Shown piece by piece: positions 7,205 through 12,671 of a stretch of DNA of 13,238 bases. The notes beneath the pieces were generated by a model. The model was not told the origin of the DNA. It saw only the letters and a list, made by a program, of their open reading frames with translations, and made no database searches. Where the stretch lies: the NCBI GenBank assembly GCA_903909925.1, contig CAIVXR010000048.1, forward strand, positions 1-13,238, given 5' to 3'. The stretch's first letter is position 1, and each line of letters begins with the position of its first letter. Origin of the DNA: an uncultured beta proteobacterium (GTDB taxonomy: Bacteria > Pseudomonadota > Gammaproteobacteria > Burkholderiales > Burkholderiaceae). Made by a program: the position numbers and the translations under genes.

Positions 7205-7702
7205 TTAACCCCGTGTCGCAGGAGTAGCGTCATACTGCGCTAAAACCTCTGCCAATTTCTTTTGGCCAGAAGCAACATGAATACCATCCCGAATCTTTTG
7301 ATAGGTACCGCAACGACAGACGTTAGCCATCGCACTATCAATATCCGCATCCGTAGGCTTCGGGATTCTTTTCAATAAAGCAGCGGCAGCCATTACTTGA
7401 CCAGATTGGCAATAACCGCACTGAGGAACGTCTAGCGCAATCCAGGCTTTTTGCACTGGATGTGAATTGTCTTTTGAGAGTGCTTCAATGGTGGTGATCT
7501 TGGCAGTGCCCACTGCAGAAACGGGTATAGAACAGGAGCGCACTAACTCACCATTGAGATAGACGCTGCAGGCGCCACACTGGGCTACACCGCAGCCATA
7601 TTTGGTGCCAGTAAGCCCAAGGCTCTCACGAATCGCCCATAACAAAGGCATATTGGGTTCGACATCAATATTATGAATTTGACCATTCACATTTAGCTGC
7701 AT
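7205..7702 (-). CDS. iorA: [2Fe-2S] iron-sulfur subunit of the IorAB-type molybdenum hydroxylase
   Basis: The 165-residue partner of the molybdopterin subunit carries electrons away from the molybdenum site. An N-terminal plant-ferredoxin-like domain binds the first cluster with Cys37, Cys42, Cys45 and Cys57 (YGCGVAQCGACSVYLNG and RSCS). A C-terminal helical domain binds the second with Cys95, Cys98, Cys129 and Cys131 (PQCGYCQSGQ and NVCRCGTY). All eight ligands are present. It has no signal peptide and presumably leaves the cell as a folded passenger of the Tat-bearing large subunit. There is no FAD subunit nearby, consistent with a periplasmic enzyme that uses cytochrome or membrane acceptors. 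Its ATG has a near-ideal AGGAGG four bases ahead, and its stop is 10 bases from the iorB start, so the pair is an operon. Confidence 0.93.
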   Translation of the reverse strand: MQLNVNGQIHNIDVEPNMPLLWAIRESLGLTGTKYGCGVAQCGACSVYLNGELVRSCSIPVSAVGTAKITTIEALSKDNSHPVQKAWIALDVPQCGYCQSGQVMAAAALLKRIPKPTDADIDSAMANVCRCGTYQKIRDGIHVASGQKKLAEVLAQYDATPATRG

Positions 7703-7720
7703 ACTGCCTCCTGTTTTTTA

Positions 7721-7747
7721 TTCTGAAATCACTATAAATGATTCTGA
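7721..7747. promoter_or_regulatory. Repeat element upstream of iorA, possible operator
   Basis: Two copies of TTCTGA (7721-7726 and 7742-7747) lie 21 bases apart, about two helical turns. They enclose a short inverted repeat AATCA / TGATT (7727-7731 / 7739-7743). The element is 19 bases from the iorA start, within the space between the divergent iorA and the acidic-protein gene. Position and spacing suit a regulator site, but the repeats are short and could be chance. Confidence 0.25.
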
Positions 7748-7895
7748 GCTTGCTGCACTTGCACAAGAATTTCATCAAATGAAAAATCTACCTGCCATAA
7801 GACTTCAGTAAAAATAGAGGAGTTATATGGGTTTGAGCAAAAAACACCGAATTTGACGGTATTTTGCTATCCTGAAGATTCAATGAAGGATAAAT

Positions 7896-8111
7896 ATGAC
7901 TGACAACGACCAAAACCAAAATGATGAAGATTTTGACTATGGCTGCGAATGCGCAATGACCTTGCTTAATGAGCCTACAGAAGATTGTCTGAATGACTTA
8001 ATTGACGAGCTTGATGAAGACGGCATGATTTCAACTGAAGTTGTTTATGGCTTGCTCGCAACGATCTTGATGAGCATGAATGAAGAAGACCACGAAGGCG
8101 ATGAGCATTAA
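7896..8111 (+). CDS. Very acidic 71-residue protein of unknown function, no Lys or Arg
   Basis: I do not recognise the family. The start has a ribosome site, GAAGGA, six bases ahead of the ATG. The product has 12 Asp and 11 Glu in 71 residues and no Lys or Arg at all; only two late His residues can be positive. An acidic N-terminus (1-18) leads to a cysteine group (Cys17, Cys19, Cys31). An acidic amphipathic stretch DLIDELDEDG follows, then a hydrophobic segment (about 46-60, STEVVYGLLATILMS) and an acidic tail EEDHEGDEH. There is no signal peptide, and the hydrophobic segment is short for a membrane span. Good start context and the skewed, consistent composition make a real gene likely. It is divergent from iorA and ends 12 bases from the convergent phhB. 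Metal binding or a basic protein partner is possible but unproven. Confidence 0.75.
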   Translation: MTDNDQNQNDEDFDYGCECAMTLLNEPTEDCLNDLIDELDEDGMISTEVVYGLLATILMSMNEEDHEGDEH

Positions 8112-8123
8112 TTACTCATGCTG

Positions 8124-8417
8124 TTAGATCTGAAGTGCAAATAGATCCATTGCTTTAGCCATCTCTATATCTAGCGCAGTTAAGCCTTTGCTTGAATGAG
8201 TACTTAAGTGGACAGCGACCTTATTCCAAGAGTTTGACCAATCAGGGTGGTGATCAATCTCTTCGGCACGCTGTGCGCAGAGCGTCATAAATTCAAAAGC
8301 TTGCCTGAAATCCGTAAAGACAAATTCACGAGAAATCATTGTTCGAGCTTCATCAAGCGTCCACAAGGGGATGCTGTTTTGAAAATCAAAATCTTTGGGT
8401 AAGAGAGACTGTTTCAT
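8124..8417 (-). CDS. phhB: 4a-hydroxytetrahydrobiopterin dehydratase
   Basis: This small cytosolic enzyme (97 residues, normal size) dehydrates 4a-hydroxy-tetrahydropterin to the quinonoid dihydropterin, recycling the pterin cofactor of aromatic amino acid hydroxylases. The family signature is intact: EIDHHPDWSNSWNKVAVHL contains the His-His-Pro core and the following Trp and His. The closing acidic residue is in GLTALDIEMA. No phenylalanine hydroxylase gene is in the window, so the pterin partner is not shown here. In bacteria without that enzyme the protein has been linked to other pterin or molybdopterin functions, which I cannot decide. Its ATG follows the rsuA stop with no gap (TAAATG), so its translation is probably coupled to rsuA. 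Confidence 0.92.
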   Translation of the reverse strand: MKQSLLPKDFDFQNSIPLWTLDEARTMISREFVFTDFRQAFEFMTLCAQRAEEIDHHPDWSNSWNKVAVHLSTHSSKGLTALDIEMAKAMDLFALQI

Positions 8418-9143
8418 TTAAGCGCCGATACTTTGTGAGAGTTGCTTTAAATCTTCTGGATATAACCAACGCCATTGTCCTGCAGCTAGATCTGTGGGCA
8501 TGACATAGGTGCCGATTTCTACTCGGTGTAGTTTAGCAACATGATTACCCACTGCAGCCATCATGCGCTTGACCTGATGGTAACGCCCCTCAACGATAGT
8601 CATCGCCAGAGTATTTTCTGAAAGCTGTTTACACGCTGTTGCAAAACAGGGTTTCGGATCATCATCTAATACAACGCCATTTAAGAGATGCTCTATTTGA
8701 GACTGCGTGATAGCTTCCGGGGTTGTGATTTGGTAGACCTTACCAATATTCTTTTTAGGCGTTGTCATTTTATGAATAAACTGACCATCATCTGAAATCA
8801 ATAAGAGGCCAGTAGTGTCAAAGTCTAAACGGCCTACACATTGCACGCCACGCTCTACAAAAGGTGCAGGCAGCAAACTATAGACGCTGGGGTGGTGAGT
8901 CGTTTTATGGGAGCACTCGTAGTTGGACGGCTTATTAAATGCGATATAGGCTTTTTCGTGAAACTCCCAATCCTGCCCTTGAACATTTAAAACCAAACCT
9001 TCGCTTGCAATACGCTCCTGCGGGTCTTGCGCCAAGACACCATTGACTTTGACTAGATCCGCAAATACGAGGTCGCTGCAGTAGCGACGCGTCCCAAAGC
9101 CTTGGCTAAAAAGAATTTTTTCGAGGGAAATCGGTTTTGCCAT
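8418..9143 (-). CDS. rsuA: 16S rRNA pseudouridine synthase RsuA family
   Basis: RsuA-type enzymes convert a single uridine of 16S rRNA (U516 in E. coli) to pseudouridine during small-subunit assembly. The 241-residue product starts with an S4 RNA-binding domain (about 4-55). The catalytic domain follows, with Asp107 in GRLDFDTTGLLLISDDG as nucleophile. The stretch EKAYIAFNKPSNYECS and HPSVYSLLP favour the RsuA subgroup over RluB/RluE. The motif EGRYHQVKRMMAAVGNHV matches the family's late substrate-binding region. It is the first gene of a pair with phhB, which starts at the base after its stop. A TATAGT -10-like hexamer lies on the minus strand at 9163-9158, and an imperfect palindrome overlaps the expected -35 region. 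The ribosome site is weak. Confidence 0.9.
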   Translation of the reverse strand: MAKPISLEKILFSQGFGTRRYCSDLVFADLVKVNGVLAQDPQERIASEGLVLNVQGQDWEFHEKAYIAFNKPSNYECSHKTTHHPSVYSLLPAPFVERGVQCVGRLDFDTTGLLLISDDGQFIHKMTTPKKNIGKVYQITTPEAITQSQIEHLLNGVVLDDDPKPCFATACKQLSENTLAMTIVEGRYHQVKRMMAAVGNHVAKLHRVEIGTYVMPTDLAAGQWRWLYPEDLKQLSQSIGA

Positions 9144-9175
9144 ATGCCATGCAGAATACTATAGAGAAGCCTATT

Positions 9176-9203
9176 TTGAGGCTCTAGACTCTTTAGAGCT
9201 CAA
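9176..9203. promoter_or_regulatory. Imperfect palindrome between divergent rsuA and DUF2889 genes
   Basis: TTGAGGCTCTA (9176-9186) pairs with TAGAGCTCAA (9194-9203): ten base pairs interrupted by one bulged G. It lies between two divergent genes, so it is not placed as a terminator. It starts 33 bases from the rsuA start and ends 42 bases before the DUF2889 start. It covers the -35 position expected for the TATAGT at 9163-9158. A regulator binding site acting on one or both genes is the simplest reading. Confidence 0.4.
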
Positions 9204-9245
9204 TTCATTATGATTGAGTATTGCCACTGATGACCTATAGCTGCC

Positions 9246-9779
9246 ATGCTTCCAGACCCAAAACCCCGTAGCCCTCTACACACACGCGAAGTCACTTTTT
9301 ATGGCTATGCAAGGGAGGATGGTCTATGGGATATCGAAGGCCATCTTAAAGATACCAAGTCACAGCCATTTGTTACAGGTGCTAAAACTTGGGCCCCAGG
9401 TGAAGCGATTCACGATATGTGGATACGAGTGACTTTAGATGACCATCTCACGATCAACGATATTGCAGTAGCAATGGATAGCCACCCCCATCCAGAATGT
9501 CCTTTGGTAATCCCGCCAATGGATGCATTAATCGGTGCGAGAATTGGTAAAGGTTGGCGCAAAGTGATTGAGACACACTTAGGTGGAATTCAAGGTTGTA
9601 CTCACTTGCGTGAGCTACTGAACAATATTGCCACTGCAGCTTATCAATCAATTCCTGGTGCACTTTTTGATCCCGATGACAATAAGCCGCCTTTATATTT
9701 AGGAACGTGTAAGTCTTGGGATTTTGATGGCCCTGTAGTGATGCGCGTATATCCCCAGTTTTATCAATGGAAGAAGTAA
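9246..9779 (+). CDS. DUF2889 family protein, function unknown
   Basis: The 177-residue protein matches what I recall of the DUF2889 family, common in Proteobacteria and without an assigned function. Recognisable parts are the opening HTREVTFYGYAREDGLWDIEGHL (in two pieces: residues about 12-22 and 23-34), the charged strand WIRVTLDDHLTINDIAVAMD and GGIQGCTHLRELL. There is no signal peptide or membrane segment, so it should be cytosolic. His, Asp and Cys residues in the central part are conserved-looking but I cannot assign a site. The ATG at 9246 has no Shine-Dalgarno sequence. A promoter-like pair, TTGAGT (9214-9219), 16 bases, TATAGC (9236-9241), ends only four bases before it, which may mean a leaderless or nearly leaderless message. 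It is alone on its strand and convergent with the YdfG-type gene. Confidence 0.8.
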   Translation: MLPDPKPRSPLHTREVTFYGYAREDGLWDIEGHLKDTKSQPFVTGAKTWAPGEAIHDMWIRVTLDDHLTINDIAVAMDSHPHPECPLVIPPMDALIGARIGKGWRKVIETHLGGIQGCTHLRELLNNIATAAYQSIPGALFDPDDNKPPLYLGTCKSWDFDGPVVMRVYPQFYQWKK

Positions 9780-9797
9780 GCTTATACCCCTGATAAC

Positions 9798-10568
9798 TCA
9801 GAGCTCTCCGCGATAAACGGAAGTGCCAGTAAACGATTGTGCTATTGGCATAATCTCAACGGCATTGATATTCATATACGCAGGCAGCGTTGCGCACCAA
9901 AAGATTGCCTCAGCAATATCATCCGCGCTAAGGGCTTGCACGCCTTCATATACTTTCTCTGCCTTTGCATCATCACCCTTAAAGCGCACGTTGGAGTACT
10001 CAGTGCCTGAACTCAGACCCGGCTCAACACAAGTCACACGCAAACGAGTACCCGTTAAGTCAGCGCGTAAATTCAGACTAAATTGCTTCACGAATGCTTT
10101 ACTGGCGCCGTACACATTGCTACCAGGATAGGGATACAGGCCTGCGACAGAACCGACATTAATGACATGACCACATTTGCGCTCGACCATGCCAGGTAAA
10201 AAGGCGCGAGTCATATGCACCAGCCCTTTAATATTGGTATCAATCATGCGATCCCAATCAGCAATACTCGTTTGATGTGCTGGCTCTAAACCCAATGCTA
10301 GTCCAGCGTTATTTACAAGAATAGTTACCTTAGAAAACTCTGCAGGTAAAGATGTTGCTAAGGAATCGACCTTAGCGCTGTCACATACATCTAATGCGAG
10401 TGTGAGTAGTTTTTGTTGTTGTTCTACAGGCAGCGATGCTTTGAGTGCATTGAGGCGCTCCACCCTTCTGCCCACTGCGATGACCTTGTGACCATGAGCC
10501 AAAAAGCGTCTTACAGTTGCTTCACCAAATCCAGCAGTAGCGCCAGTAACTAAAACGGTATGTTCCAT
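9798..10568 (-). CDS. ydfG: NADP-dependent 3-hydroxy acid dehydrogenase, YdfG-type SDR
   Basis: This short-chain dehydrogenase closely resembles E. coli YdfG, which oxidises L-allo-threonine, serine and other 3-hydroxy acids and reduces malonic semialdehyde. From the ATG at 10568 it has 256 residues (E. coli: 248). The Rossmann motif TGATAGFGE is at 8-16, followed by GRRVER, whose arginines favour NADPH. NNAGLALG and the Ser140-Tyr153-Lys157 catalytic set (GSVAG, YGASK) follow. The late stretch NVRFKGDDAKAEK is nearly identical to YdfG. An in-frame ATG at 10577 would add three residues, but its GGAG is only two bases away, and the later ATG better matches the family N-terminus. It follows the metallo-hydrolase gene by 21 bases (12 from the alternative start) and probably shares its transcript. 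Confidence 0.9.
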   Translation of the reverse strand: MEHTVLVTGATAGFGEATVRRFLAHGHKVIAVGRRVERLNALKASLPVEQQQKLLTLALDVCDSAKVDSLATSLPAEFSKVTILVNNAGLALGLEPAHQTSIADWDRMIDTNIKGLVHMTRAFLPGMVERKCGHVINVGSVAGLYPYPGSNVYGASKAFVKQFSLNLRADLTGTRLRVTCVEPGLSSGTEYSNVRFKGDDAKAEKVYEGVQALSADDIAEAIFWCATLPAYMNINAVEIMPIAQSFTGTSVYRGEL

Positions 10569-10589
10569 ATTTCTCATTACTCCATGTAT

Positions 10590-11522
10590 TTAAGCTTGGT
10601 CTATTAAGCGATTTTCCTCAAGCTTAGCAGCTCCTGACTTTACCAAAGTCTGAGGCAACCATTTGATAAATTCTTCTAAATCCATATTCAATTGCTTGGC
10701 AGCGCTATTCATTGCAGGTGTATTGGCAATCCAGTGATTCACCAAGCCAATGTCTTGAGTGCGCCACTCGATGAGCTTATATTTCAATAACACTTTAGCC
10801 CCATGACGCGCATTGCGGTCTGAATCGGAAGCCAAGTAATCTAATCTTGAACGTGCGGTTGCAAGTGAGCCAGCAAGATCTGAAAAGGGACTGCCATGTC
10901 CTGGAATGACTAGGCTGATTGGTAGACTTTCAATTAAATCTAAAGTCTGAGCAACCTCTTCAAAACCAGGCTCGCCCCATAGCTCTGGAAAAATCACGCC
11001 AAAGCCCTCTTCCCAAAGCGCATCAGCCGAAATCAGAATGCCATGCTCTGCTTGGTAGAGCATGATGGAGTGAGGGTCGTGTCCTGGGGCAGATAGAATT
11101 TGCCAAACATAGCGCCCCAGTAATATCTCTTGTCCAGGAACCAGTAAACCCTGATGGGTAAACCGTGGGCACTCTTGTCCTAGGTTTTGATAGCTCAATA
11201 CACTCTCGTTCCAATCGGCAACCGCCCGATCTTCAGCAACTGGAATCAGAATGTCACAATCAAAGGTCTTGGCTAAAGTGGCATTGCCTCCACAGTGATC
11301 AGAATGCAAATGTGTATTGACGATTTTATTTAAACCCGGCAAGGCATGCCTCTTTAAGGCATTACGAACCAAATCAACTGTCAAGCTTGCATGCGCACAA
11401 TAACCACTATCCACTAAAGTAACATCGGAAACCTCATCATCCCCAAAGTGAAAAATATTATTTGCAGAAAGCCAGCCTCTTTCAAAGACTTTAATTCCTG
11501 GCGGCAATAAACGGGTGGGCAC
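10590..11522 (-). CDS. Metallo-beta-lactamase-fold hydrolase
   Basis: The 310-residue protein has a complete binuclear metal site of the MBL superfamily. His71, His73, Asp75 and His76 lie in THLHSDHCGG, His148 in SAPGHDPHS, Asp167 in LISADALWEEG and His209 in VIPGHGSPF. No signal peptide is seen, so it should be cytosolic. The substrate is unknown; glyoxalase II-like thioesterases and lactonases share this fold. A C-terminal helical part (about 220-305) follows the catalytic domain. The first codon is GTG at 11522 with no convincing ribosome site. The 12 codons between it and the msrP stop are open in the same frame, without an ATG. It lies 36 bases after msrP and just ahead of the YdfG-type gene, suggesting a three-gene operon. 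Confidence 0.85.
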   Translation of the reverse strand: MPTRLLPPGIKVFERGWLSANNIFHFGDDEVSDVTLVDSGYCAHASLTVDLVRNALKRHALPGLNKIVNTHLHSDHCGGNATLAKTFDCDILIPVAEDRAVADWNESVLSYQNLGQECPRFTHQGLLVPGQEILLGRYVWQILSAPGHDPHSIMLYQAEHGILISADALWEEGFGVIFPELWGEPGFEEVAQTLDLIESLPISLVIPGHGSPFSDLAGSLATARSRLDYLASDSDRNARHGAKVLLKYKLIEWRTQDIGLVNHWIANTPAMNSAAKQLNMDLEEFIKWLPQTLVKSGAAKLEENRLIDQA

Positions 11523-11558
11523 TTTAATTTCTAAGGGGCAGATTACTTTTGATGATAC

Positions 11559-12521
11559 TTAATAGAACTTCTTTAGATCCATGCCGGCATACATACTGGC
11601 CACTTGCTCAGCATAGCCATTAAACAGTTGCGTTTTAATCTTTGGCGCAAATACTCCCTTAGGGTCCCCAATGCGACGCTCCATTGCTTGGCTCCAGCGC
11701 GGATGATCTACCTTAGGATTTACATTGGAATAAAAACCATACTCACGAGCATCGAACTGACTCCAGCTGGTTTTAGGCATTTCTTCTGTAAAACGAATTT
11801 TCACAATCGACTTGGCGCTCTTAAAACCATACTTCCAGGGAACCACAATCCGTACTGGTGCACCATTTTGTTTAGGCAAGACTTCGCCATATAAACCAAA
11901 GGTCAGTAAAGTGAGTGGATTCATGGCCTCATCCATGCGTAAGCCCTCCTGATAGGGCCACTCAATAATGTTGCTCTTAATTCCTGGCATCTGTTTTTTA
12001 TCTGCCAAGGAAATAAATTCCACATACTTGGCAGAACCGAGGGGCTCTACTTTGCTAATTAACTTAGATAAAGAATAACCATCCCAAGGAATCACCATCG
12101 ACCAACCCTCAACACAACGCATGCGATAGATTCGTTCTTCCATTGGTGCGAGTTTTAATAAGGCATCAATATCTAAGACCAGCGGTTTTTTAACTAAACC
12201 TTCAATTGAAATTGTCCATGGGCGAGTTTGCAAGGTATGCGCATATTGTGCAGGATCAGCCTTATCTGTTCCAAACTCATAGAAGTTGTTATAGCTCGTA
12301 ACATACTTATAGGGTGTGAGCTCTTCTTTGGATGCATAAGCCTGATTGAGTACTGCACTCAACTTTTCTGGAGTGGTAGCAAGAGCTTCTCTTGAAAACC
12401 AAGGGGCCAATGCCATACCAAAGCTACCTGCAGCAGCAGCCTTAATGAGATTGCGACGGTTCTCAAAAACAGCCTGAGGCGTGATATCACTCGGATGAAT
12501 TGTCTTATCAATAAATGGCAT
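11559..12521 (-). CDS. msrP: Periplasmic protein-methionine-sulfoxide reductase, catalytic subunit
   Basis: MsrP (YedY) is a molybdopterin enzyme that reduces methionine sulfoxide in periplasmic proteins damaged by oxidants such as hypochlorite. The 320-residue product begins with a Tat signal, NRRNLIKAAAAGSFGMA (arginines 22-23), likely cleaved near residue 48. The molybdenum ligand is Cys136 in RIYRMRCVEGWSMVIPW. The motifs YNNFYEFGTDKADP, GLRMDEAMNPLTLLTFG, QNGAPVRIVVPWKYGFKSAK and NPKVDHPRWSQA follow the E. coli sequence closely through to the C-terminus. GGGG lies seven bases before the ATG. It is first in a leftward group with the metallo-hydrolase and YdfG-type genes. Its usual membrane partner msrQ is in the window but well separated. 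Confidence 0.96.
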   Translation of the reverse strand: MPFIDKTIHPSDITPQAVFENRRNLIKAAAAGSFGMALAPWFSREALATTPEKLSAVLNQAYASKEELTPYKYVTSYNNFYEFGTDKADPAQYAHTLQTRPWTISIEGLVKKPLVLDIDALLKLAPMEERIYRMRCVEGWSMVIPWDGYSLSKLISKVEPLGSAKYVEFISLADKKQMPGIKSNIIEWPYQEGLRMDEAMNPLTLLTFGLYGEVLPKQNGAPVRIVVPWKYGFKSAKSIVKIRFTEEMPKTSWSQFDAREYGFYSNVNPKVDHPRWSQAMERRIGDPKGVFAPKIKTQLFNGYAEQVASMYAGMDLKKFY

Positions 12522-12605
12522 GGGATACCCCCAATGAATGTAATGAGCTTATTTTGCTACTGATGAGAATTTATTGCTTGCTGATCTGCATGAAGCCCAA
12601 AAGTG

Positions 12606-12633
12606 AAAGGCAAACCCGCAGATTTGCCTTTTT
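12606..12633 (-). terminator. Intrinsic terminator downstream of icd
   Basis: A perfect 9-bp stem AAAGGCAAA (12606-12614) / TTTGCCTTT (12623-12631) encloses an 8-base loop. It lies 38 bases beyond the icd stop and before msrP. On the leftward strand the stem is followed by CACTTTT, a modest T-tract. On the rightward strand the stem itself ends in five Ts. Position makes it the likely end of the icd transcript and isolates the msrP group. Confidence 0.75.
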
Positions 12634-12671
12634 AATACCCAACTGTAGTGAAGCTCAGTAACTCAGAGTGC

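Noticed and set aside
7195..7233. ATG at 7233 as the iorB start, overlapping iorA by 29 bases
   Set aside because: It has no ribosome site and lengthens the Tat leader by 13 unusual residues. The ATG at 7194 has AAGGAA at good distance.
7853..7881. TTGACG (7853-7858) as the -35 of a promoter for the acidic-protein gene
   Set aside because: No hexamer close to TATAAT lies 16-18 bases downstream (AAGATT or AGATTC only), so the promoter is not supported.
8101..8122. Overlapping short inverted repeats (ATGAG/CTCAT, AGCAT/ATGCT) between the acidic gene and phhB as a terminator
   Set aside because: Five-base-pair stems that exclude one another, with no T-tract on either side.
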